A DNA stretch of 45,287 bases from Actinomycetota bacterium (GCA_005884925.1 VAYU01000033.1:1-45287), one strand, 5' to 3'; shown: positions 8,099 to 16,259, numbered from the stretch's first letter. Made by a program: numbers and translations. The notes: generated from the sequence alone by a model not told the origin.

Positions 8099-9223
8099 TC
8101 AGGCGCCGAGCGCAGGGTCGCCCGTGGCGACGTCCAGTGGCAGCCAGCATTCCACGGTCGTCCCTTCGCCTGGGGAGCTGAGGATCCGGGCCCAACCACC
8201 GGCGAGCTCCGCCCGTTCGACGATCGTCGACAACCCCAGATGACCCGGCGCGGGAGCGGTGTCCAGATCGGGCACGAAACCACGCCCGTCATCGCGCACC
8301 CGCAGCGTCACGCCGTCGCCCGCCGAGAGCGCTTCGACCTGGACCCGCGACGCCTTCGCGTGCTTCGCCGCATTGGCGACCGCTTCCTGCGCGATCCTGT
8401 ACAGGAGGGCCCGCATGTCCGGATCCGGTTCCTGCGTCATCCCGTCGACGACCTCGACGACCCAGTCGCTCGCCTTCGCCCTCCGCTCGAGGTAGACGCG
8501 GAGTGCAGGAACGAGCCCCTCTCGATCGAGGGCGGCCGGACGGAGTTCGAACAGCATCGAGCGCAGTCGCTCGATCGCTGCACGGACCTCCGACTCGATC
8601 CCCGCGATCGCTTCCGGCGTGACCGAGTCGGGGTACTCGGCGAGCATCTGCAGGCGCATGTCGACGGCGCTCATCGCCTGGATCGGATCGTCGTGGAGGT
8701 CCGCCGCGATCCGTTGGCGTTCCGACTCCTGGGCGTTCTGCAACCGTCGGGCCAGCTCGCGACGTTGCTGCAGCGTTTGGCGGAGCACATCGAGGCTCCA
8801 CCGGAGCTTCTCCTCGACCTCCATGCGCTCGGTGACGTCCAGCATCACGCCTCGCCAATACAGGAGCGTGCCATCGGGCCCGCGGACCGGCGCGGCTTCG
8901 TCGCGGATCCACACGGTCCGCCCGTCCTTCGTGATGATGCGGTACTCGTCGACGTAGCGCTCGGCGTTGCGGTTGGATTCCTCGTTCGCGAGCAGGACTC
9001 GGTCCCGGTCGTCGGGGTGGATCGCTTCCTTCCACAGTTCGGGGTCCGCCATCCACTCCTCCACGGAGTACCCGAGCAACGACTCGATCTGTGGGCTCGT
9101 GTAGAGGTTCGTCGACAGCTGGTCCGGCCGATCGATGTAGAGGATCGCCGGGACCCCCTCGACGAGCATCCGGTAGGCGTCCGGGTGCAGCTCGTCGAAG
9201 TGCCAGGCCGCGTCCTCGCTCAT
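8099..9223 (-). CDS. PAS-domain sensor histidine kinase, NarL/DegS (HisKA_3) type
   Basis: The 374-residue protein has no membrane segment. A PAS domain with a C-terminal PAC motif occupies roughly 15-135 (YTSPQIESLLGYS, HPDDRDRV, WRGVMLDVTERM). Next comes a coiled linker and an HisKA_3 dimerisation/phosphoacceptor helix (ERQRIAADLHDDPIQAM, His177). The C-terminal ATPase domain shows EAVANAAKHAKA and VRDDGRGF. Such kinases pair with LuxR-type response regulators, but none is nearby, so it is an orphan. The start at 9223 is chosen because ATGA overlaps the upstream peptidase stop and AAGGG precedes it. Its PAS domain is the same subtype as one in the kinase at 43216-45287. Confidence 0.9.
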   Translation of the reverse strand: MSEDAAWHFDELHPDAYRMLVEGVPAILYIDRPDQLSTNLYTSPQIESLLGYSVEEWMADPELWKEAIHPDDRDRVLLANEESNRNAERYVDEYRIITKDGRTVWIRDEAAPVRGPDGTLLYWRGVMLDVTERMEVEEKLRWSLDVLRQTLQQRRELARRLQNAQESERQRIAADLHDDPIQAMSAVDMRLQMLAEYPDSVTPEAIAGIESEVRAAIERLRSMLFELRPAALDREGLVPALRVYLERRAKASDWVVEVVDGMTQEPDPDMRALLYRIAQEAVANAAKHAKASRVQVEALSAGDGVTLRVRDDGRGFVPDLDTAPAPGHLGLSTIVERAELAGGWARILSSPGEGTTVECWLPLDVATGDPALGA

Positions 9224-10380
9224 ACCCTTGTGATCACCCCGGCCAGCAGCGCGATCCGTGGAACGACGCTCTCGAGGTCGAGCCACTCGTCGCGGCTGTG
9301 CGCCGCACCGCCGACCGGCCCGAGCCCATCGAGGGTCGGGCAGCCCGTCGCGCTGGTGGTGTTCCCGTCGGACGCTCCCCCCGTCGCGGAATCCCGGAGC
9401 TCGAACCCGAGCTCGCCGGCAACGGCCACGGCCTCATCCACCAATCGCTGGGAGGCTCGCGTCTTCTCCATCGGCGCATGCGATCCGTCGCCTCGGACCG
9501 AGATCGTCACGCCGTTCATGCCGGGCTGAGCGCAGACGGCTTCGATCGCTCGCTTCGCTTCTTCGAGCGTCGCGAGCTCGGGCGCGCGGAGATCAACCTC
9601 CAGGACCGCTTCCTCGGCGACAACGTTGGACCGCGTTCCTCCTCGGAGGATGCCGACGTTGCATGTGACCCCAGGCCACCGCCCGTGGATGTCGGCGATC
9701 TCGATCGCCTTGTGCGCGGCCTCGATCACCGCGCTGCGACCTTCGTCGGGTTCCACCCCTGCATGCGCGGCTCGGCCACGGACCCGGATGACGTAGTCGG
9801 TGGTTCCCTTGCGCGAGGACACGATGGCTCCGTTCGCACGACCGGACTCCAAGATGAGCGCCGCATCGTGTCCGGCGGCGAGCCGCGCGATCGTCGCGGT
9901 CGATGACGGCGAGCCGAGCTCCTCGTCGGGGTTGCAGACGTACGTGATGTGCTCGAACCCGTCGAAACCGACCTCGCGGAGCACATCCGTGGCGATGAAC
10001 CCGGACACGAGGCCTCCCTTCATGTCACTCACGCCCGGTCCGTACGCGCGGTCCCCGCGGACGGAGAAGGGTCGCTCGGACGCCGTCCCGTCGTCGAACA
10101 CGGTGTCCATGTGGCCGACCATCAGTACCCGGGCGCCCCCCGCGCCACGGATCGTTCCGACGACCGTGTCCCCCAGCTCCGGTCCGTCGGAGACGTGGAC
10201 GGGGGCGATGCGCTCGACGTCCCAACCGCCCGCGCGGAAGCGCGCCTCACAGAGATCGGCGATCCTGTTGACGCCCTCCCGGTTGAACGTCCCGGAATCG
10301 ATGTTCACCATCGTCCGGAGCGCGGCGAGGTAAGGGTCGCGATGGGCGGCCGCGAGGCCCCGGATCGCGAGCACGTCCAT
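9220..10380 (-). CDS. M20-family metallopeptidase (glutamate carboxypeptidase/ArgE/DapE-like)
   Basis: The 386-residue protein has the dinuclear zinc motifs of the M20 family: VGHMDTVFDDG (His and catalytic Asp), YGPGVSDMKGG (bridging Asp), NPDEELGS (catalytic base and ligand Glu) and GGAAHSRDEW near the end (His ligand). The lid domain with VRGRAAHAGVEP lies between. Members hydrolyse peptides or N-acyl amino acids in the cytosol or outside; no signal peptide is visible here. The start at 10380 lies 7 nt after a -10 (TAGCGT) shared back to back with the divergent acyltransferase. Longer upstream reading in this frame runs into that promoter and the neighbouring gene, so I reject it. The stop overlaps the histidine kinase start (ATGA), so the two form an operon. 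Confidence 0.9.
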   Translation of the reverse strand: MDVLAIRGLAAAHRDPYLAALRTMVNIDSGTFNREGVNRIADLCEARFRAGGWDVERIAPVHVSDGPELGDTVVGTIRGAGGARVLMVGHMDTVFDDGTASERPFSVRGDRAYGPGVSDMKGGLVSGFIATDVLREVGFDGFEHITYVCNPDEELGSPSSTATIARLAAGHDAALILESGRANGAIVSSRKGTTDYVIRVRGRAAHAGVEPDEGRSAVIEAAHKAIEIADIHGRWPGVTCNVGILRGGTRSNVVAEEAVLEVDLRAPELATLEEAKRAIEAVCAQPGMNGVTISVRGDGSHAPMEKTRASQRLVDEAVAVAGELGFELRDSATGGASDGNTTSATGCPTLDGLGPVGGAAHSRDEWLDLESVVPRIALLAGVITRV

Positions 10381-10387
10381 GGGTCGG

Positions 10388-10397
10388 ACGCTAGCAT
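10388..10397. promoter_or_regulatory. Bidirectional -10 element between the M20 and PlsC genes
   Basis: ACGCTAGCAT holds TAGCAT (10392-10397) for the plus strand and TAGCGT for the minus strand, centred on a GCTAGC palindrome. The minus -10 is 7 nt before ATG 10380. The plus -10 is 7 nt before GTG 10405. Both transcripts would be leaderless. Confidence 0.6.
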
Positions 10398-10404
10398 GCG
10401 GCTC

Positions 10405-11076
10405 GTGGCCGGGGGTGAGCTGAACCGCTGGTGGCGCGTCGGCCTCCCGATCGTCACGCCGTTCGTCCGGCTCGCGTTCCGAACGCGTGTCGAGGGCCTC
10501 GAGCATCTTCCCTCGAGCGGTGCGACGATCATCGCGTTCAACCACATCAGTGCGCTCGACGGACCCGTCCTTGCGATCGAGATCGGCCGCCGGATCAAGC
10601 GTGAGAGTCGGTTCCTGGTCGCCGCGGAATTCTTCCGCAAGGGGTTCTTCGGCTGGATCCTCCGTCGTTACGATCAGATCCCCATCCGGCGCGGCGAAGG
10701 TGACGGATCCGCGCTGGAGGCCTCCCTCACGGCTGTGAGGGAGAGCGTCCTGCTCGCGATGGCCCCCGAGGGGACGGTGAACGCCGACCCGGACACGTTG
10801 ATGCGGATCCGGAGCGGCGTGGCACGCATCGCCCTTCCGAGTGGTGCCCCGGTGGTCCCCGTCGGGATCTGGGGCACGCACCGCCGGTGGCCCAGGTCAG
10901 GGTTGTCGTGGGGACGGCCGTGGCGGCCACGTCTGGCGATCGTCTTCGGCGAGCCGCTGCTCGCAGCCGGAGACGTCGAAGATGAGGGAGACGTCGAGGC
11001 GTTCCGCGAACGGCTGCGAGGCCATCTCGTGCGGCAGGTCGAGCGGGCACGCTCGATCAGCGGCGAGCCACCGTGA
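10405..11076 (+). CDS. 1-acyl-glycerol-3-phosphate acyltransferase-like protein (PlsC family)
   Basis: The ~223-residue protein has the acyltransferase HX4D box NHISALDG, the substrate-binding block around FFRKGFFGWILRR and QIPIRR, and the conserved MAPEGT. PlsC enzymes transfer an acyl chain to lysophosphatidic acid at the inner membrane; relatives acylate other lipids or glycans. The GTG at 10405 is preferred because it lies 7 nt after the -10. The in-frame ATG at 10396 lies inside that -10 element. A strong hairpin 55 bp after the stop ends the unit. It is divergent from the M20 peptidase. Confidence 0.85.
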   Translation: MAGGELNRWWRVGLPIVTPFVRLAFRTRVEGLEHLPSSGATIIAFNHISALDGPVLAIEIGRRIKRESRFLVAAEFFRKGFFGWILRRYDQIPIRRGEGDGSALEASLTAVRESVLLAMAPEGTVNADPDTLMRIRSGVARIALPSGAPVVPVGIWGTHRRWPRSGLSWGRPWRPRLAIVFGEPLLAAGDVEDEGDVEAFRERLRGHLVRQVERARSISGEPP

Positions 11077-11131
11077 TCGAGGGTGCCGTCGCTCCCGCAG
11101 CACACTGAGCTGTCACGGGGAACGAACGCGA

Positions 11132-11165
11132 CGGGAGGGCCGGCACCGAGGTGCCGGCCCTCCCG
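11132..11165. terminator. Strong hairpin terminator after the acyltransferase
   Basis: A perfect 15-bp GC-rich stem (11132-11146 with 11151-11165) closes a CGAG loop. There is no T-run on either side. It lies in the convergent gap between the PlsC and anti-sigma genes and could work in both directions. Confidence 0.65.
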
Positions 11166-11381
11166 CAAGGCCAGGTCGACGGCGGGGTGCGAGGGTTGGA
11201 GACCAAACTCCCGCCGCGGGGGATGGGGTCGCTTGAGTCGTCCCGGCCTGCGTCCTTCCTCTCCGAGAGCGCTGCCCGCGCCGATCGTCCGAAGACGATC
11301 AGAGGCTTTCGATCTTCCTATCGCCCGAAGGCGGGAGGATGCACGTCTCGAGCGCGAGAAAAGCCGGACGGGACGCCGGGC
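11166..11381. other. Non-coding remainder of a convergent intergenic gap
   Basis: I find no convincing gene here. The segment contains a CGGCGGG/CCCGCCG stem with an internal TTGG/CCAA pair (about 11178-11215) and the two UUCG hairpins listed separately. It most likely holds only 3' untranslated ends of the two convergent transcripts. Confidence 0.5.
11283..11339 (-). terminator. Two tandem UUCG-loop hairpins downstream of the anti-sigma gene
   Basis: Read on the minus strand, 11300-11283 forms a perfect 7-bp stem GATCGTC/GACGATC closed by C(UUCG)G. 11339-11316 forms a second stem (TCCT outer arm, CGCC/GGCG inner arm, one mismatch and one wobble), also with a UUCG loop. C(UUCG)G loops are exceptionally stable in RNA. 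They lie 43-99 nt after the anti-sigma stop and look like its transcript end or a 3' stabiliser. Confidence 0.5.
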
Positions 11382-12005
11382 TCACTGCCGGTGCGAGGGG
11401 GGTGGATCCGATCCCTCGGGGCCGTCGTTCCCTGATCCATGGTCGTTGTGCGAACCGTCGTTCCCGGTCCCCTGGTCCCGATCGTGAGGATCGTCTCCCG
11501 GTTTCGCCGAGCCATCGCCGCCGCCGGATCCGCCACGCCCCGAACGTCCGCCGGCCGAGGGTCCGCCTCCGGCGGGGGACGATGCCGTCCGTCGGGTCGG
11601 AGCGGGCACGTTCCGTGGATCCGAGCCGACCCCGGCGGAGAACGAACCGGCGGATGGGGCCGTTGAAGCGGGCGACACGACGGGAGCTCCATCGTGCGAA
11701 CCACGCGACGCGACCGCGTACGCGATCCCTGCGAGCACGAGCGCCGCGGCGGCGGCGATCGAGAGGATCCTGCTCGGCCGTGGACGATGGAGCGGCACCA
11801 CCGGGGCCGGAGCGTCGATCCGCGTACGCAGCGCCGCCCACCCGGCCTCGGCGTTCGGCAACGGGACGGCGGCCGCGGCCCCCGTCAGACGCTCGTGCAC
11901 GGCGACGAGGGCCGCTGCCGCCGTCCCGTGAACGGCGAGCAGCTGCTCGCGCGACAGCTCCTGGCGCGTCCAGGCCCCCAGATCGCGATCCAGATCGGCG
12001 CTCAT
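11382..12005 (-). CDS. Putative membrane anti-sigma factor with low-complexity exterior tail
   Basis: The 207-residue protein has an N-terminal soluble part (~1-75) and one transmembrane helix (ILSIAAAAALVLAGIAYAVA, ~78-97). The exterior tail is rich in Gly, Ser, Asp and His and ends PPPSHRQ. The call is by position: its ATGA start overlaps the stop of an ECF sigma gene, the usual arrangement for a cognate anti-sigma factor that holds sigma at the membrane. The HxxxCxxC zinc motif of ZAS-type anti-sigmas is absent and the protein has no cysteine, so the sigma-binding fold is not confirmed by motif. The acidic/His-rich tail could sense metal or cell-wall state, but that is speculation. Confidence 0.7.
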   Translation of the reverse strand: MSADLDRDLGAWTRQELSREQLLAVHGTAAAALVAVHERLTGAAAAVPLPNAEAGWAALRTRIDAPAPVVPLHRPRPSRILSIAAAAALVLAGIAYAVASRGSHDGAPVVSPASTAPSAGSFSAGVGSDPRNVPAPTRRTASSPAGGGPSAGGRSGRGGSGGGDGSAKPGDDPHDRDQGTGNDGSHNDHGSGNDGPEGSDPPPSHRQ

Positions 12006-12595
12006 GTCCGTTCCTCCAGCACGTCGGCCAGTGCCTTCAGCGCCCGCCACTGCTTCGCGTTGATCGCCCCCGGCGTGGTCCCCATGGCCGCGGCGACCTC
12101 CTCGTTGGTCATGCCCACGAGGTATTTCAACTCGATGACCTGGCGTTGCTCGGTCGGAAGGTGCTCGATCGCACCGCGCAACGTCAGGATCTCGGCCGTC
12201 ATCGGCTCGATCCCCCGGTCGGGGAGGTCCTCGCGGGGCTCGTCCCGCCCCCGCTTGCGGAGCGAATCGATCGCCACGTGCCGAGCGATACCGTAGAGCC
12301 ACGCGGAGAACGGAACGCCGGTGTCTCGATAGGACCCGAGCCCTCGCCAGGCTCGGAGGAACACCTCGGAAACCGCATCCTCGTCCTGGGCGCCCACTCG
12401 GAATCGGACCAGCCTGGACACGGCCGGCAGGTGGGTGCGATAGAGCTCGCCGAAGGCATCACGATCACCGTCCTGAGCTCGCCGGACGAGGGCACGCTCT
12501 TGCTCCCGCCCGTCGGGCTCGTATCCACCCTTCCCATCGTGCGAAGGGGGCGAGATGTTCGCGGGGGTACTGCCGCGGAACGCCGAGACCTCCAT
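12002..12595 (-). CDS. ECF-type RNA polymerase sigma factor
   Basis: The 197-residue protein has region 2 (DAFGELYRTHLPAVSRLVRF, EVFLRAWRGL, SAWLYGIARHVAIDSLR) and region 4 (EHLPTEQRQVIELKYLVGMTNEEVAAAMG, GAINAKQWRALKAL). Regions 1 and 3 are missing, as in all ECF sigmas. It directs RNA polymerase to a small set of stress promoters. It is followed by its likely anti-sigma gene (ATGA overlap) and preceded by the terminators of the larger sigma gene, so it has its own promoter, which I could not identify. The first ~30 residues are unusual for the family and a start further in is possible. Confidence 0.92.
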   Translation of the reverse strand: MEVSAFRGSTPANISPPSHDGKGGYEPDGREQERALVRRAQDGDRDAFGELYRTHLPAVSRLVRFRVGAQDEDAVSEVFLRAWRGLGSYRDTGVPFSAWLYGIARHVAIDSLRKRGRDEPREDLPDRGIEPMTAEILTLRGAIEHLPTEQRQVIELKYLVGMTNEEVAAAMGTTPGAINAKQWRALKALADVLEERT

Positions 12596-12640
12596 CCCGT
12601 CTCAGTCATCGGCAGGTACGAGCGCACGGCTGAACAGCGA

Positions 12641-12668
12641 AAGGGGCCGCCCCGCGGGGCGGCCCCTT
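12641..12668 (-). terminator. Rho-independent terminator of the SigA/SigB-type gene
   Basis: A perfect 12-bp stem (12641-12652 with 12657-12668) closes a CGCG loop. On the minus strand it is followed by TTTCGCTGTTC, a short T-rich tract. It separates the larger sigma gene from the ECF gene. Confidence 0.8.
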
Positions 12669-12677
12669 CGAGCCTCG

Positions 12678-12712
12678 GGTCGCGCTCGGCGGCTCAGCCG
12701 CCGAGCGCGACC
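12678..12712 (-). terminator. 16-bp hairpin whose loop is the sigma gene stop codon
   Basis: 12678-12693 and 12697-12712 are perfect inverted repeats of 16 bp. The three-base loop (12694-12696) is exactly the TGA stop of the sigma gene on the minus strand. It lies 9 nt before the conventional terminator at 12641-12668, giving a tandem arrangement. It could block 3' exonucleases or act on termination. Confidence 0.7.
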
Positions 12713-13629
12713 GCGTTGATCAGGTTGGAGTCGCGGAGCTTCCGGAGCGCCTCGCGCTCGATCAACCGGACGCGCTCTCCGGACAGACCCAGGACCTTCC
12801 CGGTCTCCCGGAGGCTCAGCGGCTGTCCGTTCTCCAAGCCGTAGCGGAGCGCCACGACGTGGCGTTCCCGCTCGTCGAGCACCTTGTCCACGGCACCGCC
12901 GATCTCCTCGCGGAGCAGCTGATCCTCGACCTCGTTGAACGCCGCGTCCGAGTCGACCTCTTCGATGAGGTCGCCCAGCTCGGTGTCCTCGCCCACCGGG
13001 GACTGCAGGGACAGCGGCTCACGGCGCCCCATCTCGGTCAGGTCGTCGATCTCGTCCACGGTGGTATCGAGCGCCTTGGCCAGCTCCTCGCGCGTGGGCT
13101 CGCGCCCCATCGACTGCGCGAACTGGAACCTGGTCCGGTTGAGCTTGCGCAGCCGGTCGTGGATGTGCACCGGAAGGCGGATCGAACGGGAGCGATCGGC
13201 GATCGCCCGGGTGATGCCTTGGCGGATCCACCATGTGGCATACGTGGAGAACTTGAAGCCGCGGCGCCAGTCGAACAGCTCGACGGCGCGCATCAGCCCG
13301 ATGTTGCCTTCCTGGATGAGATCCAGCAGGGGGAGTCCCTGGCCCTGGTACTTCCGGGCCACGGAGACCACCAGCCGCAGGTTGGCCATGATGAACCGCT
13401 GGCGGGCCGCCTCGGCCTTGCGGACGACGGCGCGGGCCTTCGCGATGCTCTTCTCCGAACGGAGGCGGCCGGCACGAAGGCGATCTTCGGCCTCCTTGCC
13501 GCCCTCGATGGTCATGGCAAGCTCCACCTCTTCCTCCTTGGTGAGCAGCGGCTCGCGAGCCGCAGCCTCCAGGTAGAGGCGGAGATCGTCAGCGTCGTCG
13601 GTCCCTAGGGGACGCGCCGGCTCGGGCAC
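12694..13629 (-). CDS. RNA polymerase sigma factor, SigA/SigB (RpoD) family
   Basis: The 311-residue protein has all core regions: 1.2 ([20 protein letters not shown]), 2 ([60 protein letters not shown]), 3 ([20 protein letters not shown]) and 4.2 ([20 protein letters not shown]). There is no long region 1.1, so it may be a group 2 sigma (SigB/HrdA-like) or a short primary sigma. The GTG start at 13629 follows GAGGAG about 11 nt upstream. A good sigma-70 promoter lies ~130 nt upstream, leaving a long 5' leader. The stop codon sits in the loop of a 16-bp hairpin. Confidence 0.93.
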   Translation of the reverse strand: MPEPARPLGTDDADDLRLYLEAAAREPLLTKEEEVELAMTIEGGKEAEDRLRAGRLRSEKSIAKARAVVRKAEAARQRFIMANLRLVVSVARKYQGQGLPLLDLIQEGNIGLMRAVELFDWRRGFKFSTYATWWIRQGITRAIADRSRSIRLPVHIHDRLRKLNRTRFQFAQSMGREPTREELAKALDTTVDEIDDLTEMGRREPLSLQSPVGEDTELGDLIEEVDSDAAFNEVEDQLLREEIGGAVDKVLDERERHVVALRYGLENGQPLSLRETGKVLGLSGERVRLIEREALRKLRDSNLINAVALGG

Positions 13630-13767
13630 TTCGTATCACGCTCCTCGTCGTGACCCGGCCCACCGCACGGCGCGGCACGCCTGGTCATCGAGAAATCGGG
13701 TCATCCCTCGCGAGCGGCCTGGCGTGGGCAGACACATGGAGGGCAAACGCCTTGGCCGCTCATTCCT

Positions 13768-13796
13768 ATGGTAGGTCGTGGTCCTAGGTCTGTAAA
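13768..13796 (-). promoter_or_regulatory. Sigma-70-type promoter of the SigA/SigB-type gene
   Basis: On the minus strand TTTACA (13796-13791) is followed by exactly 17 bp and then TACCAT (13773-13768). This matches 5/6 and 4/6 of the consensus boxes. Transcription would start near 13761. It is the clearest two-box promoter in the window. Confidence 0.7.
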
Positions 13797-13959
13797 GCTC
13801 AGGCCGTGTGTACGGGTGTGGAGGTCGTGTGAAAGCGCAGGTGGGACCCTTCGTACGGTCCTTCAGGACCACCAACCCTCCCCTGCTCTACGCCACCGAA
13901 CCCTTCAACGTTCGAAGGTCCCCGTTCTATGCCCGGACGGCGGCTCCCACCCGCCTCGG

Positions 13960-13965
13960 TAGGCT
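13960..13965 (+). promoter_or_regulatory. -10 element TAGGCT of a leaderless alpha/beta hydrolase gene
   Basis: TAGGCT ends 6 nt before the ATG at 13972 and there is no Shine-Dalgarno sequence. The transcript probably begins at or next to the start codon. Confidence 0.5.
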
Positions 13966-13971
13966 CTCGAG

Positions 13972-14862
13972 ATGCCCATCGAGCCTCCGCCGATGCAGAC
14001 CGTTGACCTCGGCGGGCCCATCGTGTATCGAACCTGGGCCGGCCCACCCGATACCACCTTCGTCCTCGTCCACGGGCTGGGCGGATCGCACCTCAACTGG
14101 CTACAGGTCGCACCCGGGCTCTCGGGACTCGGACGGGTCCTGGCGCTCGATCTTCCCGGTTTCGGCCGCTCGCCCGTAGCCGGAGGTCGCACGAGGGTGA
14201 TGGATCTTCGCCGCTCGCTCGCCCGGTTCATCGACGATGCGGCGACCGGTCGTGTCGTGGTTGTCGGGAACTCGATGGGCGGGCTGATCGCAACGGTCCA
14301 TACGGCGGTCGAACCCGATCGCGTGGCCGGGTTGGTGCTCAGCGCCTCCGTGTTCCCCTGGACGCGCGGCCGCCTCCCGCACCCCGCGGTCCTCGCCGCA
14401 TTCTCCCTCTATGGCTTCGACGGCGTCGGCGAGGCCGTGGTACGAGCCCGCCGCCGGTCGATGAGCCCGGAGGCGTTCGTCGCGCTCGGCCTTCGCCTGC
14501 TGACCACCGACCCCGGCTCCATCCCCGAGGAGGTGATCCGACTCCAGGTTGAGCTCGTGCGCGATACACGGGACGACCCGGAACAGCCGAAGAACTTCAT
14601 CGAAGCCGCGCGCTCGATCGCGACCTACGTCAGGACGCCTTCGCTGGGGATCAGAACGATGCAAGGGATCCGGTGCCCGGTCCTCGTGATCCATGGGCGT
14701 CGTGACCGGTTCGTCCCCTCCAGCTTCGCCGAAGCGGTGCTGGCGACCTACCCATCGTGGCGAGGGCGGATCCTGCCCGGGGTCGGACATGTCCCCCAGA
14801 TGGAAGCCCCCGGTCGCTGGTTGGCCGAGGTCGCGGACTGGTACGCCGCGACCCTCCGCTAA
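13972..14862 (+). CDS. Alpha/beta hydrolase
   Basis: The 296-residue protein has an oxyanion-hole HGLGGSH, the nucleophile elbow VGNSMGG (Ser101), an acid in HGRRDRFVP (~246) and the catalytic His in GVGHVPQMEAP (~274). A helical lid lies between ~125 and 220. The fold covers esterases, lipases, haloperoxidases and meta-cleavage hydrolases; the substrate cannot be assigned. Its neighbour, a wax ester/triacylglycerol synthase-like protein, makes a lipid esterase plausible. The mRNA is probably leaderless. The stop overlaps that of the convergent acyltransferase by 4 bp (CTAA). Confidence 0.9.
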   Translation: MPIEPPPMQTVDLGGPIVYRTWAGPPDTTFVLVHGLGGSHLNWLQVAPGLSGLGRVLALDLPGFGRSPVAGGRTRVMDLRRSLARFIDDAATGRVVVVGNSMGGLIATVHTAVEPDRVAGLVLSASVFPWTRGRLPHPAVLAAFSLYGFDGVGEAVVRARRRSMSPEAFVALGLRLLTTDPGSIPEEVIRLQVELVRDTRDDPEQPKNFIEAARSIATYVRTPSLGIRTMQGIRCPVLVIHGRRDRFVPSSFAEAVLATYPSWRGRILPGVGHVPQMEAPGRWLAEVADWYAATLR

Positions 14863-16259
14863 CCGGTCCTCGCGGCCTTCTTCGAGGCAGCGGCAGCCAG
14901 ATCGTCGATACCGCGCTCGATGCCGCGGGCCAAGACGTCGATGTCCTTCAAGGTGTCCCAGTCGGCCGTGAGCCCGAACGCCATGGTCCCGCCGAGCGAG
15001 GTACAGCCGATCGAGAGCCCACCGTGCTCGCCGAGCGGCATCGCGGGGTGGTTCGCGACGAGTCGGGCTCCCGCCAGATACAGGGGCATCTGCGGCGCCG
15101 GGATGTTCGACACGACGAGGTTGAACCACCGTCCTCGCGAAACGACGCGAGCAGCCATCGCGTGCAGCGCAGGCGGAGCGAAGGCCCCCAGGCCGATGAT
15201 GGCATCGGCCGACACGGCCATCGACGACGACTTGAGCTCCTCGGTCGCGCGCCGCACCTTCACCAGCCGCGATCGAGCGCCCATGCGCCCGATCGGGATC
15301 TCCACGAAAGCCGGCGCGACGCGGTTCCCAACGTCTCCCGTCTCGGCCTTCGACCGCACGGAGACGGGAACCATCACGCGGAGGCTCCTCCCTTGCGTCG
15401 ATTCGCCGCGCGAGGTGAGCAGCTCGTGCAGGCCGATCGCCACGGCTGTGAGGACGACATCGTTGATCGTGCCGCCGAGGGAGCGCTTGATCGTTCGGAG
15501 CCGGTCGAACGGGGCGTCGGCCGTCGCGAAGCGTCGCGCGGGTCCGGTCGGACCGTCGAACGGGCCCCGAGGAGGAGGACCCATGCCCGCCAGGGCCATC
15601 GCGCCGGACATCGTCCGCACGACCGTGTCGATAGCCCGTTTGGGAGCGCGGGCCGTTCGTGCCAGCGCCTCTGCGGGATGGGATGCCATCTCCGCGACCG
15701 CTGCGCGGACCAGATCCTCGCGATCGGGGATCGGCTCGGGTTGCCAGGGTCCCATCGGCGGGAGTCCGAACGGGGCGTCCGGCTCCAGATCGAAGAGGGC
15801 CGATCCGATCAACATGCTGCCGATCCCGTCGGCGAGCGCATGGTGGAGCTTCAGGAGCACGGCCGTCCGTCCCTCGTCGACGCCTTCGAAGACGTACAGC
15901 TCCCACAGTGGCTTCGATCGGTCGAGCGGACGCGAGAGGACGCGGCCCACCGATCGCTCCAGCTGGGCGCGACCACCCGGTGACGGGACGGCCGACCGAC
16001 GGAGATGGAAGTCCAGGTCGAACCGATCATCGCCCACCCATACCGGGCGGCCGAGGTTGCCCGGGATCGGAAGCACCCGTTGTCGGAGGCGCGGCGCGAG
16101 ATGGATGCGTGCCTCGACCACCCGCTGCACATGGTCATACGTGAGCGAACCGTCCTCGCGCGGAGCGAAGATCGACAGGCCGGCGACATGCATGTGCAGC
16201 GCCGGTGTTTCCAGATACAGGAAGCTCGCATCCAAGCTGGAGAGACGTTCCGCCGGCAT
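14859..16259 (-). CDS. Wax ester synthase/diacylglycerol acyltransferase family protein
   Basis: The 466-residue protein is full length for the WS/DGAT family. It starts with RLSSLDASFLYLETP and has PLDRSKPLWE, the catalytic HHxxxDG (HHALADG, His139-His140-Asp144-Gly145), a conserved NDVVL segment and the C-terminal VVSNIPAP block with GCTSLGGTMAFGLTAD. The enzyme uses acyl-CoA to esterify diacylglycerol or long-chain alcohols at the inner membrane and is typical of lipid-storing actinomycetes. The ATG lies 6 nt after a -10 (TAGCAT) shared with the divergent beta-helix gene. Whether it makes wax ester or triacylglycerol cannot be told from sequence. Confidence 0.93.
   Translation of the reverse strand: MPAERLSSLDASFLYLETPALHMHVAGLSIFAPREDGSLTYDHVQRVVEARIHLAPRLRQRVLPIPGNLGRPVWVGDDRFDLDFHLRRSAVPSPGGRAQLERSVGRVLSRPLDRSKPLWELYVFEGVDEGRTAVLLKLHHALADGIGSMLIGSALFDLEPDAPFGLPPMGPWQPEPIPDREDLVRAAVAEMASHPAEALARTARAPKRAIDTVVRTMSGAMALAGMGPPPRGPFDGPTGPARRFATADAPFDRLRTIKRSLGGTINDVVLTAVAIGLHELLTSRGESTQGRSLRVMVPVSVRSKAETGDVGNRVAPAFVEIPIGRMGARSRLVKVRRATEELKSSSMAVSADAIIGLGAFAPPALHAMAARVVSRGRWFNLVVSNIPAPQMPLYLAGARLVANHPAMPLGEHGGLSIGCTSLGGTMAFGLTADWDTLKDIDVLARGIERGIDDLAAAASKKAARTG

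Larger units (their letters stand above)
13630..13971. other. Intergenic region between the sigma gene and an alpha/beta hydrolase
   Basis: The 342-bp divergent gap holds the sigma promoter (13768-13796) and its ~130-nt leader on the left. A short GGTCC/GGACC hairpin lies near 13858-13871, and the -10 of the hydrolase gene is at 13960-13965. I see no small gene, tRNA or recognisable riboswitch. Confidence 0.5.

Noticed and set aside
10381-10881. N-terminal extension of the M20 peptidase upstream of 10380
   Set aside because: It would run through the promoter and the divergent acyltransferase gene, and the M20 fold begins right after ATG 10380.
11166-11381. Possible riboswitch or structured RNA between the PlsC and anti-sigma genes
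   Set aside because: I could match it to no riboswitch consensus I know, and it lies between two gene ends, where 3' hairpins are expected.
13905-13930. GTTCGAA resembling a tRNA T-loop
   Set aside because: The flanking bases do not pair into a T-arm, and no acceptor or anticodon arm fits.
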